DNA from: Phocoena phocoena
Lineage: Eukaryota > Chordata > Mammalia > Artiodactyla > Phocoenidae
Direction of reading: 5' to 3'
DNA length: 64,000 bases
NCBI RefSeq assembly: GCF_963924675.1
Contig: NC_089226.1
Coordinates: 51,291,124 to 51,355,123 of the forward strand
Made by a program: the position numbers and the translations under genes. Below the pieces are notes generated by a model. It saw nothing but the letters and a program-made list of their open reading frames with translations, was not told where the DNA came from and made no database searches. Below are positions 1-11,098 of this stretch, piece by piece. How positions within the stretch are numbered: position 1 is the first letter of the stretch; each line of letters opens with the position of its first letter.

Positions 1-714
1 GGAAGACTTCCAGAATTGAAGTGGAATAAAAATGAAGTCTATGGGGCATGCTTAACAAATTCAGCTCTAAACAAGATGTAATTAGTCAATTATCTATTAA
101 ACATCAGAATTCATAAACAATGCACATCTGAGTATGTTGAATAAAAGTTGCAAATTGCCTATATTCATAACAGATGATTGAAACATCATTAAAGATATGT
201 AAATGCAAAATCGCTTCATTAGAATTTTGAGGAGGAAAAGGTAATTAAAACAAGATGTGAAGTGATATTAGGTATCTTCCCATTTGAAATGTGCTACTGA
301 TATTTTTACTGGAAGATGATTGCAGTTTAAGTCCATTTAGCAGCTATGCTGCAATCCGAGTGGCTCTACCCTCTCTCCCCCTTTTGAATTTGGAAATACC
401 GTGGAAGCCTGGTGTTGGAGAATTTGGAGAAGTCTTTGTCTCTTTTACTTGATTTTGAAAGACATATTTGGCAGGAAGTCCAATCCTTATTGTAAATGAA
501 ACTTAGGCTACTTCAGTTTTCTGAAGCTTTTTATTTCACTAACACAGTATCATTGAATGCACTTGAGAATTGGCATGATTGTCAAAAGAAGCTCAGCTCC
601 TACAGTTTTCATAATGTATGCTTATACTTCATTGTTTCAGTGTGGGTTTTGAAGGAAGGAACACAGCTATTCTCAATATCTTTTTATATATATATTATAT
701 AATTAAATAAAAAT
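1..714. other. Unrecognised intergenic sequence
   Basis: AT-rich sequence with only short open frames, the longest a 68-codon frame at 496-702 that ends in a TATATA-rich tail. I see no splice-bounded exon, no RNA gene and no repeat that I recognise. Confidence 0.5.
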
Positions 715-1260
715 TAAATAAGGATACCATTCGACTGAGTTGGCTTTAATACCTTGGTGGTCTACATAAGCAAATCAAAACCCAAGCCAGTGTCAAGGCA
801 CTTGAATCAGAAAATAAAACTTAAGAACAACCAATCACAAACAGCCAACTAGGCTTTCCCAAATAAAGCAACCACTTAAGCTATAGCCAATCAAATCATC
901 TTAAAATTATCATTTTTGAACAGAAATCCATCTCCATGTGACTTGTACTTCATTTTCTCTTCCATATAAAAAGCCTTCAAAAATATGTGATCTTTCCTTC
1001 ACTTCCAGCATATGGCATCCCTATGAATTTAGTCATGGTTCTTACTCTCCCTAAGTTAGTAATGAACACATTAGTTGTTCTCTGACTTTCTAGCCCAAGC
1101 CCCGGAAGGTATCTCTGACTTGGTGGGATCACCATCATTCCAAGGAGTAGTTCTTTCCTATGACCAGGGACTAACTTTATATATTAACTGTATATTGATA
1201 CATTAACTTAGAGTCACTCAAAGTCTGAGGGACTAATTTAAACTGACCAAAGTCATGAGA
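715..1260 (+). repeat. Putative solo LTR (ERV1-like)
   Basis: The stretch has the layout of a retroviral LTR promoter. Two CCAATCA boxes lie at 831-837 and 887-893, a TATAAAAA box at 965-972, and an AATGAA motif at 1061-1066 that resembles a decayed AATAAA polyadenylation signal about 95 bases downstream. This spacing of CCAAT, TATA and poly(A) signal is usual for U3-R of gamma-type endogenous retroviruses. No internal viral genes are present on either side, so if real it is a solo LTR. The boundaries are guesses because I could not find clear TG...CA ends or a target-site duplication. It could be chance promoter-like motifs in unique DNA. Confidence 0.45.
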
Positions 1261-1289
1261 GAACAAGACATCTCCTCTTTTTACTGGCA

Positions 1290-1445
1290 GTGTCAATTAT
1301 TTTGCATCACCAGCTCTCCTGGATTATTATAAAAGCATCCAACTTCTCTACACCCTTGCATCTTATGTTTTGTTTTCTTCAATTCATGTCACCAAACATG
1401 TAATATTTTGCTTGACACATAGGTTCTCAGTAAATGTTTGTTTCA
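1290..1445 (+). repeat. L2 LINE 3'-end fragment
   Basis: The right end reads 'cttgacacataggttctcag' followed by 'taaatgtttg', matching the terminal part of L2 (consensus 'cctggcacatagtaggtgct' then 'caataaatgtttg'). It is strongly decayed, as expected for this ancient family. Confidence 0.55.
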
Positions 1446-1599
1446 GAAGTGAATATATTGTCTTACAGTGTAAATAGACCAGATGGGCGGACCACATGTC
1501 TAAATCAGCCCTCCAGACAAATGATGATAATCTATTCCTGTGATAGCCATCCTAGAAAATAGCCTCCTGTTATTTATGGTCTTATGTAGCCCTCTCACC

Positions 1600-2255
1600 C
1601 ATTATATCAGAGTTGACCCATATGGGTAATAGAATATGACAGAAGTGATAATGTGTCTTCTGAGATTGACCTTAAAAGGCATTGCATGTTTCTTTGGGGG
1701 CTCTTAACTTGCTGTGTCTAGGAGAAGCTAGCTTTTGGCCTAAGGATCCTTAAGTAGCCCTGTGGAGAAGCCCGCATGGAGGGGAATTAAAACCCACCAA
1801 CACCTGTACCAACTTGCCAGCCTTGGGTGAACCACCTGTTGGGCTCCCAGTTTGTTTTTCCCAGCTTTCAGATCACTGCAGCCTGAGCAGACGTCTTACT
1901 GTGGTCTTATGAGAGATCCTGAGTCAGAACCACCCAACCAAGTTGATTTTGAATTTCTAACCCACAGAAACCATGAGAGGTAAGAAATGATTACGGTTGT
2001 TTTTGTTTTGTTTTGTTTTGTTTTGGTACGCGGGCCTCTCACTGTTGTGGCCTCTCCCGTTGCGGAGCACAGCCTCCGGACGCGCAGGCTCAGCGGCCGT
2101 GGCTCACGGGCCTAGCCGCTCTGTGGCATGTGGGATCTTCCTGGACTGGGTCACGAACCCGTGTCCCCTGAATCGGCAGGAGGACTATCAACCACTGTGC
2201 CACCAGGGCAGCCCTACGGTTGCTTTAAGTCACAGTTTTTAGCTAATTTTTATGC
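1600..2255 (+). repeat. MLT1-type MaLR LTR, split by a SINE
   Basis: The segment 1690-1985 follows the 3' half of an MLT1 LTR: 'accaacttgccagcc', 'ttcagatcactgcagcc', 'gtcttatgagagatcctgag', 'cagaaccaccca' and 'acccacagaaaccatgagag' occur in consensus order. After the SINE at 2000-2214 the LTR resumes with 'ggttgctttaagtcac', equivalent to the consensus 'gttgttttaagccac'. This shows that the SINE landed inside an existing LTR. The left boundary is approximate. It is a solo LTR with no internal sequence. Confidence 0.75.
2000..2214 (-). mobile_element. CHR-type tRNA-derived SINE
   Basis: Read on the minus strand it begins with a tRNA-like head (gggctgccctggtggcacag), has an internal B-box-like 'gggttcgtgac', and ends in an A-rich tail seen here as TTTTG repeats at 2000-2026. 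The 8-bp target-site duplication TACGGTTG is perfect (1992-1999 and 2215-2222). It sits inside the MLT1 LTR. Such SINEs are transcribed by RNA polymerase III from internal A and B boxes and are mobilised by L1 enzymes. Open frames through it (1997-2242) are not genes. Confidence 0.93.
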
Positions 2256-2483
2256 ATAATTAATGCCTAATAAAATTACTAATGCCCTTGTTTGAAAAGT
2301 TCTCATAAACCTCATTTAAAGCTTATAGCCTCCTATAACCCTTAGGTCAGTATACCAAACTCTAAAAATAATAAGGCAAATATTATAAATTCTTACTTCT
2401 CCACTAATTCCAAAACAAAATTATTGATTTGATCAAATCCAACTTTCATTTTAAATAATTACTGCAAATTACATGACTATCCA

Positions 2484-2590
2484 TATGTGTACATATATAT
2501 GATGATTGACTTTTTATATATACATATATAATTTATATGTCACTGGCTATGTGTGTATATGTATGTATGTATATACACATATATTAAATT
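2484..2590. repeat. AT-rich TATATG simple repeat
   Basis: Imperfect runs of tatata, catata and tgtatg. The segments 'atttatatgtcactggctat' and 'atttatatgacattggcaat' occur on either side, which suggests a local duplication of about 55 bases. Confidence 0.6.
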
Positions 2591-2599
2591 TATATGACA

Positions 2600-2775
2600 T
2601 TGGCAATGTTCTGGCAGTTATGGGCTTTTAATAGATATTAACTTTTTTAATCCTCATAAAATGCCTGGAATAGGTATACTTATTAGCCCCTTTTTACAAA
2701 TGAGGAAATAGGTTTAAATAAGTTAAGTCATAGACAGGCTCCAAAGTCCATGCCTTGCCACTATGCTATGCAGGC
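2600..2775 (-). repeat. MIR SINE
   Basis: The series 'tttttaatcctcataa', 'ttagccccttttta', 'caaatgaggaaatagg', 'taagttaagtcatag' and 'ccatgccttgccactatgct' follows the reverse complement of the MIR consensus. Confidence 0.75.
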
Positions 2776-3545
2776 TTACTGCCTATCTGCCTATGTAGTT
2801 ATCAAAGTTTCATTCTGCTTCCCCACCCCTGAGACATTCTATACACTAGCCACCTTAATAATGGCTCACTCCTGGCATAATTCTCAGTGAGTTCATATAC
2901 CCTTTAGGTTATGAAACAGGATTTTGGAGCGTAAGCAAAAGAGAATGATAATACAAAGATAGAAGAAGGACCAAATATGATAAAGTAAACAAGGATACTC
3001 TAAAAATAGAAATCATTACTTAGAATATCTCATTCAAATTCCTTTTTACACTGCACCCACCTTTCCCAACCAAGTGAAATTTCTTATTGTTTTGCCTAAT
3101 GAAAGTAAACCATTGGAGAGTCCATGAAGAAACCTCATCTTCTTTAATGATAGACTCGGGTCATCAATCTTTTTTTTTTTTAATTTAACATCCCTTTTGG
3201 CGTATAATTGCTTTACAATGGTGTAATAGTTTCTGCTTTATAACAAAGTGAATCAGTTATACATATACATATATCCCCATATCTCATCCCTCTTGCATCT
3301 CCCTCCCTCCCACACTCCCTATTCCACCCCTCTAGGCAGCACAAAGCACTGAGCTCATCTCCCTGTGCTATGCGGCTGCTTCCCACTAGCTATCTATTTT
3401 ACATTTGGTAGTGTATATATGTCTATGCCACTCTCTCACTTTGTCCCAGCTTACCCTTCCCCCTCCTTGTATCCTCAAGTCCATTCCCTAGTAGGTCTGT
3501 GTCTTTATTCCCATCTTGCCCCTAGGTTCTTCATGACCATTTTTT

Positions 3546-6095
3546 TTAGATTCCATATATATGTGTTAGCATATAGTATTTGTTTTTCTCTTTCTGACTT
3601 ACTTCACTCTGTATGACAGACTCTAGGTCCATCCACCTCACTACAAATAACTCAATTTCGTTTCTTTTTATGGCTGAGTAATATTCCACTGTATATATGT
3701 GCCACATCTTCTTTATCCATTCATCTGTTGATGGACACTTAGGTTGCTTCCATGTCCTGGCTATTGTAAATAGAGCTGCAATGAACATTGTGGTACATGA
3801 CTCTTTTTGAATTATGGTTTTCTTCAGGTATTTGCTCAGTAGTGGGATTGCTGGGTCGTATGGTATTTCTGTTTTTAGTTTTTAAGAAACCTCCATACTG
3901 TTCTCCATAGTGGCTGTATCAATTTACATTCCCACCAACAGTGCAAGAGTGTTCCTTTTCTCCACACCCTCTCCAGCATTTATTGTTTCTAGATTTTTTG
4001 ATGATGGCCATTCTGAGTGGTGTAAGAGGATATATCATTGTAGTTTTCATTTGCATTTATCTGATGATTAATGATGTTGAGCATTCTTTCATGTGGTTGT
4101 GGGCAATCTGTATATCTTCTTTGGAGAAATATCTATTTAGGTCATCTGCCCATTTTTTGGTTGAGTTGTTTGTTTTTTTGACATTGAGCTGCATGAGCTG
4201 CTTGAAATTTTGGAGATTAATCCTTTGTCAGTTGTTTCATTTGCAAATATTTTCTCTTAATCTGAGGGTTGCTTTTTGTCTTGTTTATGGTTTCCTTTGC
4301 TGTGCAAAAGCTTTGAACTTTCATTAGGTACCATTTGTTTATTTTTGGTTTTATTTCCATTTCTCTAGGAGGTGGGTCAAAAAGGATCTTACTGTGATTT
4401 ATGTCATAGAGTGTTCTGCCTATGTTTTCCTCCAAGAGTTTGATAGTGTCTGGCCTTACATTTAGGTCTTTAATCCATTTTGAGTTTATTTTTGTGTATG
4501 GTGTTAGGGAGTGTTCTAATTTCATTCTTTTACATACAGCTGTCCAGTTTTCCCAGCACCACTTATTGAAGAGGCTGTCTTTTCTCCATTGCATATTCTT
4601 GCCTCCTTTATCAAGGATAAGGTGACCATATGTGCGTGGATTTATCTCTGGGCTTTCTCTCCTGTTCCATTGATCTATATTTCTGTTTTTGTGCCAGTAC
4701 CATACTGTCTTGTTTACTGTAGCCTTGTAGTATAGTCTGAAGTCAGGGAGCCTGATTACTCCAGCTCCCTTTTTCTTACTCAAGATTGCTTTGGCTATTC
4801 AGGGTCTTTTGTGTTTCCATACAAATTGTGAAATTTTTTGTTCTAGTTCTGTGAAAAATGCCACTGGTAGGTTGATAGAGATTGCATTGAATCTGTAGAC
4901 TGCTTTGGGTAGTATAGTCATTTTCACAGTGTTGATTCTAGCAATCCAAGAACTTGGAATATCTCTCCATCTATTTGTATCATCTTTAATTTCTTTCATC
5001 AGTGTCTTATATAATTTTCTCCATACAGGTCTTTTGTCTCCTTAGGTAGGTTTATTCCTAGATATATTATTTTTTTTGTTGCAGTGGTAAATTGGAGAGT
5101 TTCCTTAATTTCACTTTCAGATTTTTCATCATTAGTGTACAGGAATGCAAAAGATTTCTGTGCATTAATTTTGTATCCTGCTACTTTACCAAATTCATTG
5201 ATTAGCTCTATTAGTTTTCTGGTGGCATCTTTAGAATTCTCTATGTATAGTATCATGTCATCTGCAAACAGTGACAGCTTTACTTCTTCTCTTCTGATTT
5301 GGATTCCTTTTATTTCTTTTTCTTCTCTGATTGATGTGGCTAAAATTTCCAAAACTATGTTGAATAATAGTGGTGAGAGTGGGCAACCTTGTCTTTTTCC
5401 TGATCTTAGTGGAAATGGTTTCAGTTTTTCACCACTGAGGACTATGTTGGCTGTGGTTTTGTCATATATGGCCTTTATTATCTTGAGGTAAGTTCCCTCT
5501 ATGCCTACTTTCTGGAGGGTTTTTATCATAAATGGGTGTTGAATTTTGTCAAAAGCTTTCTCTGCATCTATTGAGATGATCATATGGTTTCTTTCCTTCA
5601 ATTTGTTGTGGTGTATCACATTGATTTATTGGCATATATTGAAGAATTCTTGCATTCCTGGGATGAACCCCACTTGATCATGGTGTATGATCCTTTTAAT
5701 GTGCTGTTGGATTCTGTTTGCTAGTATTTGTTGAGGATTTTTGCATCTGTGTTCATCAGTGATATTGGCGTATAGTTTTCTTTCTTTGTGACATCTTTGT
5801 CTGGTTTTGGTATCAGGGTGATGGTGGCCTTGTAGAATGAGTTTGGGAGTGTTCCTCTCTCTGCTATATTTTGGAAGAGTTTGAGAAGGATGAGTGTTAG
5901 CTCTTCTCTAAATGGTTGATAGAATTCACCTGGGAAGCCATCTGGTCCTGGGCTTTTGTTCATTGGAATATTTTTCGTCACAGTTTCAATTTCAGTGCTT
6001 GTGATTGGCCTGTTCATATTTTCTATTTCTTCCCGGTTCAGTCTTGGAAGGTTGTGCATTTCTAAGAATTTGTCCATTTCTTCCAAGTTGTCCAT
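3546..6095 (-). pseudogene. L1 ORF2 remnant (reverse transcriptase and C-terminus)
   Basis: Successive minus-strand frames carry ORF2 pieces. 6095-5721 has the start of the RT domain ([22 protein letters not shown]). 5619-4999 has the palm motifs [26 protein letters not shown] and FADD, so the catalytic aspartate pair can still be read. 4999-4799 and 4783-4217 cover the thumb and connection region (TKKGAG-like, [19 protein letters not shown]). 3788-3546 holds the C-terminal cysteine-distal part ending THIYGI. The intact protein would be a target-primed reverse transcriptase of about 1,270 residues. Here the N-terminal endonuclease is deleted and at least three frame breaks separate the pieces. 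The 188-codon and 206-codon frames are the longest survivors. Confidence 0.92.
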
Positions 6096-6096
6096 T

Positions 6097-6405
6097 TTAT
6101 TGGCATAGAGTTGCTTGTAGTAGTCTCTTAGGATGCTTTGTTATTCTGCTATTGATCCCTTCTAGAGAATAGTTAATTTCATTTATTATGTTGTTCATCA
6201 CTGTTTGTTTGCTCTTTAGTTCTTCTATGTCCTTGTTAAACGTTTCTTGTATTTTCTCCATTCTACTTCCAAGATTTTGGATCATCTTTACTATCATTAT
6301 TCTGAATTCTTTTTCAGGTAGACTGCCTGTTTCCTCTTCATTTGTTAGGTCTGTTGGGTTTTTACCTTGCTGCTTCATCTGCTGTGTGTTTCTCTGTCTT
6401 ATCAT
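6097..6405 (-). pseudogene. L1 ORF1 N-terminal remnant fused to ORF2 sequence
   Basis: The 102-codon frame starts MIRQRNTQQMKQQGKNPTDL and continues through the acidic and coiled-coil part of ORF1p (EKEFRIMIVKMIQNLGSRME, then EGINSRI). After about residue 85 it runs into sequence belonging to ORF2 upstream of the RT domain, read in the wrong frame ([13 protein letters not shown]), and then stops. The RNA-recognition and C-terminal domains of ORF1p are therefore absent. ORF1p is normally a trimeric RNA chaperone of about 330-340 residues. Confidence 0.88.
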
Positions 6406-8390
6406 TTTGCTTAACTTACTGTGTTTGTGGTGTCCTTTTCACAGGCTGCAAGTTCGTAGTTCCTCTTGTTTTTTGTGTCTGCCCCCAGTGGCTAGGCTTG
6501 GTTCAGTGGGTTGTGTAGGCTTCCTTGGGAGGGGCTAGTGACTGTGTTTTGGTGGATGAGGCTGGATCTTTTTTTTCTGGTGGGCAGGTCCATGTCTTCT
6601 GGTGTGGTTTGGGGTGTCTGTGGCCTTATTATGATTTTAGGCAGCCTCCTGCTAATGGATGGGGTTGTCATCCTGTCTTGCTATTTGTTTGGCATAGAGT
6701 GTCCAGCACTGTAGCTTGCTGGTTGTTATGTGGAGCTGGGTCTTGGCGTTGAGATGGAGAACTCTGGGAAATTTTTGATATTACGTGGACCAATGTCTCT
6801 TGTGGACCAATGTCCTTAATTTGGCTCTCCCACGTCAGAGGCACAGCCCTGATACCTGGCTAGAGCATCGAGAGCCTGTCCTCCACACAGCTCAGAATAA
6901 AAGGGAGGAAATAAAGAAAGAAGGAAAGAAGATAAAAATAAAATAATTAAAAAAAAATTTTTTTTTAAATAATAAAAGAAAGAACAAAGAGAGCAACCCA
7001 ACCAAGAATCAAATCTACCAGTGGTAACAAGCACTAAAATCTATACCAAAAAAAAAAAAAAGGACAGATAGAACCCTAGGACAAATGGTAAAAGCAAAGG
7101 TATACAGACAAAATCACACACAGAAGCATACACATACACACTCACCAAAAGAGAAAAAGGGGGAAAAAAAATATATCGTTGCTACCAAAGTCCACCTCCT
7201 CAATTTGGGATGGTTCGTTGTCTATTCAGGTATTCCACAGATGCAGGGTACATGAAGTTGATTGTGGTGATTTAATCCACTCCTCCTGAGGCTGCTAGGA
7301 GAGAGTTCCCTTTCTCTTCTTTGTTCGCACAGCTCCTGGGGTTCAGTTTTGGATTTGGAACTGTCTCTGCGTGTAGGGTGCCTGAGGGCGTCTGTTCTTC
7401 GCTCAGACAGGACGAGGTTAAAGGAGCAGCTGCTTCGGGGGCTCTGGCTCACTCAGGCCGGGGGGAGGGAGGGGTACGTATGTGGGGCGGGCCTGCGGCG
7501 GCAGAGGCCGGCATGACGTTGCACCCGCCTGAGGCGCGCCGTGTGTTCTCCCAGGGAAGTTGTCCCTGGATCACAGGAACTTGGCAGTGGCGGGCTGCAC
7601 AGGCTCCTGGGAGGGGAGGTGTGGATACTGACCTGTGCTTGCACTCAGGTTTCTTGGTGGCTGCATCAGGAGCCTTAGCGTCTCATGCCCCTCTCTGGGG
7701 TCCGCGCTGATAGCCGCGGCTTGCGCCTATCTCTGGAGCTCCTTTAAGCAGCGCTCTTAATCCCTTCTCCTCGCCCACCAGGAAACAAAGAGGCAAGAAA
7801 AAGTCTCTTGCCTCTTAGGCAGTTCCAGACCTTTTCCCGGACTCCCTCGTGGCTAGCCGTGGTGCTCTAACTCCCTGCAGGCTGTGTTCACGCCGCCAAC
7901 CCCAGTCCTCTCCCTGCGCTCTGACCAAAGCCCAAGCCTCAGCTCCCAGCCCCGCCCGCCCCAGCGGGTGAGCAGACAAGCCTCTCGGGCTGGTGAGTGC
8001 CGGTCGGCAGTAATCCTTTGTGCAGGAATCTCTCCGCTTTGCCCTCCGCAACCTTATTGCTGTGCTCTCCTCTGTGGCTCCGAAGTGTCCACCCCCCCAC
8101 CCCGTCTCTTCCAGTGAAGGGGCTTCCTAGTGTGTGGAAGGAAGCTTTTCCTCCTTCACAGCTCCCTCTCACTGGTGCAGGTCCCGTCCCTATTCTTTTG
8201 TCTCTGTTTTTTCTTTTGCCTTACCCAGGTATGTGGGGAGTTTCTTGCCTTTTGGGAAGTCTGAGGTCTTCTGCCAGCATGCAGTAGGTGTCTGTAGGAG
8301 TTGTTCCACATATAGATGTATTTCTGATGTATTTGTGGGGAGGAAGGTGATCTCCACGTCTTACTCTTCTGCCATCTTGAAGCTCCTCTT
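6406..8390 (-). promoter_or_regulatory. L1 5'UTR / internal promoter region
   Basis: About 2 kb of L1 5'UTR in reverse. The part at 7400-8060 is dense in CpG and GC (for example cgggcctgcggcggcagagg at 7488-7507), in sharp contrast with the AT-rich surroundings. In element direction the untranslated region includes an A/T-rich homopolymer zone (6900-7060). L1 5'UTRs hold an internal RNA polymerase II promoter. Because the 5' end is retained here, promoter sequence was carried to this locus, though its activity cannot be judged. The open frames inside it (for instance 7321-7710) have no known protein counterpart. Confidence 0.8.
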
Positions 8391-8396
8391 TCAATC

Positions 8397-9225
8397 GCTT
8401 TTTAAGCTTGGAAAATGCTTTGATGTCATGACATGACATATTCGTTACATGCGTCCAATAATCTCCAGGGGACTGAGTCAACTAGAATCTACAGATATAT
8501 TTTATAGTGAATATTTTAAATAATGATCACATAAGGAGATAAAGATTAAAATTTTATGGTTACCACAGGGGAAAGGAGAGAAGGAATAAATTTTTTTTAA
8601 AATGACAAGAATAAGAGTAACTGTGTTTTTCCTTTATATGAATTTTCTATTTGCTGCCTTTATACTTCAGTGGAATTAATCAATTCATACCAGGTTACCT
8701 GGAATATATTTGGATAGATTTGGTCTGAGACTAACTTTGCAAGCATGTCTCTTTGAACCTTGTATATACCTTTTCCCACAGAAATCTACTGAACATTCTT
8801 TAAAAACAAAAACATAGATTGATTCAATTTTTTGCAAGTGACTTATTCACCCTTTCCCATTTCAAATCATTGATCTGACTGAGCTTTTGGCTTTTCATGC
8901 ATTATGTTTTTCCTGCAGTTCTCTTCATGCTGTTACAGCCTGTCTCATTCTTTACTCCCATTAAGATGCAGCTTGTCTCTTTTAGCAGTCTTGTCTTTTG
9001 AAAGAATGCTTTTCATTTCATAGCTTTTTGTTCTGAAATGGAAACTACATGTGTCCATCAATGTCCCAGGCACCTGAAGCACAGACAGATTTAGGGGTAG
9101 CAGCATGTGTGTCTTCTGTCAATCCACCTGTCCTGGCTTCCATCTCAAGTGTAATATTATATTGTTTTATGGATTGGATGAGAATCCGGAGTTAGAGAAT
9201 CATTGTATGATTATACTTTATAAGA
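8397..9225. other. Unrecognised sequence with possible L2 scrap
   Basis: Apart from a weak L2-like stretch near 8900-9000 (ctcattctttactcccattaagatgcagc), I see nothing to annotate here. No open frame of note is present. Confidence 0.4.
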
Positions 9226-9227
9226 TA

Positions 9228-9697
9228 CAGTAAGTCCCCTACATACGAACCTTTGAGTTGTGAACTTTTAAAGATGTGAACGTGTGTTCGCACGTCCAAT
9301 CACATAAGGCGAGAGTGAAATTGCAGCTTACCTTCTGTCTCTTACTGCTGAGGATCCTTCAGCTCTACCAACTAACTCCCACCTTCTCTCCCTCCTCTGG
9401 TCAGTAACACTTCTTGCCTGTTCACTGGATGCCAGCCCCTGGATTCCAGCTGTTATACTGCACTACTGTACTTTTCAAGGTACCGTACTGTAAGATTAAA
9501 ATTTTTTTCTTTATTTTTTGTGTTTGTTTTTCATGTATTATTTGTGTGAAAAGTATTATAAAGCTATTACAGTTCAGTACTATATAGCCGATTGTATTAG
9601 TTAGGTACCTAGGCTAACTTATGTTGGACTTACGAACAAATTGGACTTATGAACGTGCTCTTGGAACGGAACTCGTTTGTATGTAGGGGACTTACTG
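9228..9697. mobile_element. Non-autonomous Tc1/mariner-type DNA transposon
   Basis: Terminal inverted repeats of 23 bp lie at 9228-9250 (cagtaagtcccctacatacg...) and 9675-9697, with one mismatch, and are flanked on both sides by TA (9226-9227, 9698-9699), the target duplication of Tc1/mariner and pogo/Tigger elements. Similarity between the ends continues inward imperfectly (cacgtccaat against attggacttatgaacgtg). The 470-bp element has no transposase frame, so it would have been moved in trans. I recognise the end sequence as a common interspersed repeat but do not assign a family name. Confidence 0.85.
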
Positions 9698-9904
9698 TAG
9701 ACCAATAATTTTAAGGTTGCCATAATAAGACTAAGGTTTTCCTGGGAAAACTCAGTTTAATCAGGTGTAGTTTTACTGAGTCTAGTAGATGGAATTTGGA
9801 AATCCTCCTTACATTTTTTTTTTTAAAGTAGAGGAGAACACAAATGACACAGGTCACATAGTTAATGCAGTTGGACATTGGATTTTGTTTTTATCTCTGC
9901 ATCG

Positions 9905-10070
9905 TTCTTGATCTCTGACATTGGGCATGCCTTGACTTTCTCATTGGTCGAGACTTAACCAATACTAATTTGCTTCCTGGGGTTTGTGAGAATCAAGTGA
10001 AGGAGACTGTTTATGAAGACACTTTAAACATTAAGCAATCTTATATAAATATGCATTATTTTCAATATCA
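9905..10070 (+). repeat. MIR SINE
   Basis: Decayed MIR body: 'gggcatgccttgactttctc', 'gtttgtgagaatcaagtgaa' and 'gacactttaaacattaagca' follow the consensus order leading to the 3' end. Confidence 0.55.
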
Positions 10071-10074
10071 AAGT

Positions 10075-10215
10075 AGCACATATTTGAATATCTAACTGTT
10101 CCCCTTCCCCTCACCATAAAGGCAGGGACTATATTTTATTTATCCTTATATCCTCTACAACATCAATGTCACTGGATGGTACCAAGCATATTATCAAGCA
10201 ATCAGTAAATATAGA
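10075..10215 (+). repeat. L2 LINE 3'-end fragment
   Basis: 'aggcagggactatattttat' followed by 'caatgtcactggatggtacc' and 'aagcaatcagtaaatatag' matches the L2 tail (gggcagggactttgt ... ctcaataaat). Confidence 0.6.
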
Positions 10216-11098
10216 ATAGATAGTTTGTGATTGATTTTTCTTTTATTTTTCCATGATGCATGGTGCAGAAAAATGGATGATATCCAAATATAGTATATTA
10301 TATTTGGACACATCTTGGGGGGAAAAAGAGGAAGTCATGAAGGAATAATATGTTCAGTGGTTGCTGGTAATATTTAACTACTGGATTTCCAGGGAAGGTG
10401 GGTAGGAATGGAAGTCTTGTTTTAGAATCTGCTGATTTATTTCTACGGTATGAACACTTCCACCATTACTGATTTCTAGTTACAATGTGGCATCACTGAA
10501 GTTGGAGTTGGAAAGAGATTTGCAGTACCACACCATTGCATAATATTTCCAGATCATGAATACAACAGATATAAATAATTTCAAGAGCATAGATAAGAGT
10601 AAAATGTAGTAAAATAGTTAAGAAGTCGTGACTTTTGAGTACTTATTACTTTTGTTTGTAACATAACTTTTTTAACTGTAAGGGTATAAAATTAATTTTT
10701 AATGATTGCTGTGCTTATCAATCATACCACAAAATTCCTGAAAATGTGAAAACTGGCTCTTATGAGCTGACATGAGTTGGCTCCAGCACACGGATGAATA
10801 TATTCCTTTCTTTGAGAAGCTATGACACCTCACTAAAACAATATCCACAATATATCATAGTTTATATAAAGCATAAAGTAGGTTTTTCTATACTTCATGC
10901 CAGAAATTTTATTTACTAAAGTATTAAGATTTGTTTACCGATGAGATTTTAGATCCCCTCCCTTTTCCCCCCCCCCATGGCTCCTGTCAATTAAAATACC
11001 TTTATAAATTGTACACTAATTAAGATGTTCACCACTTTACATATGCATATAAAATAAATACATCATATTTTAGATCACTGTTGAAGCTATAAAGAATA
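10216..11098. other. Unrecognised sequence with a C10 tract
   Basis: No gene and no repeat recognised, other than a run of ten cytosines at 10967-10976. Confidence 0.4.

Larger units (their letters stand above)
3170..8390 (-). mobile_element. L1 LINE, full 5'UTR, internal deletion
   Basis: A minus-strand L1 of about 5.2 kb. Its poly(A) appears as a T run at 3170-3181 and its 5' terminus, agaggagcttcaagatggca, lies at about 8390. A short duplication, TCAATC, occurs at 3164-3169 and 8391-8396. Reading in element direction there are a 2-kb GC- and CpG-rich 5'UTR (8390-6406), the first ~85 codons of ORF1, a direct jump at about 6140-6150 into the reverse-transcriptase part of ORF2, the RT and C-terminal regions, and a 3'UTR. 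The rest of ORF1 and the ORF2 endonuclease are missing. ORF2 is broken by frameshifts and stops, so the copy is dead. The sequence resembles the L1 lineage of cetartiodactyls and is about as diverged as the copy at 27868-30565. Confidence 0.95.

Noticed and set aside
3941..4327. 128-codon plus-strand hydrophobic frame
   Set aside because: It is antisense to L1 ORF2; similar antisense frames occur in the L1 at 27868-30565.
7321..7710. 129-codon GC-rich frame and several overlapping frames at 7453-8287
   Set aside because: They lie in the L1 5'UTR, where GC-rich DNA with few stop codons gives long chance frames on both strands. No known L1 protein is encoded there in this direction.
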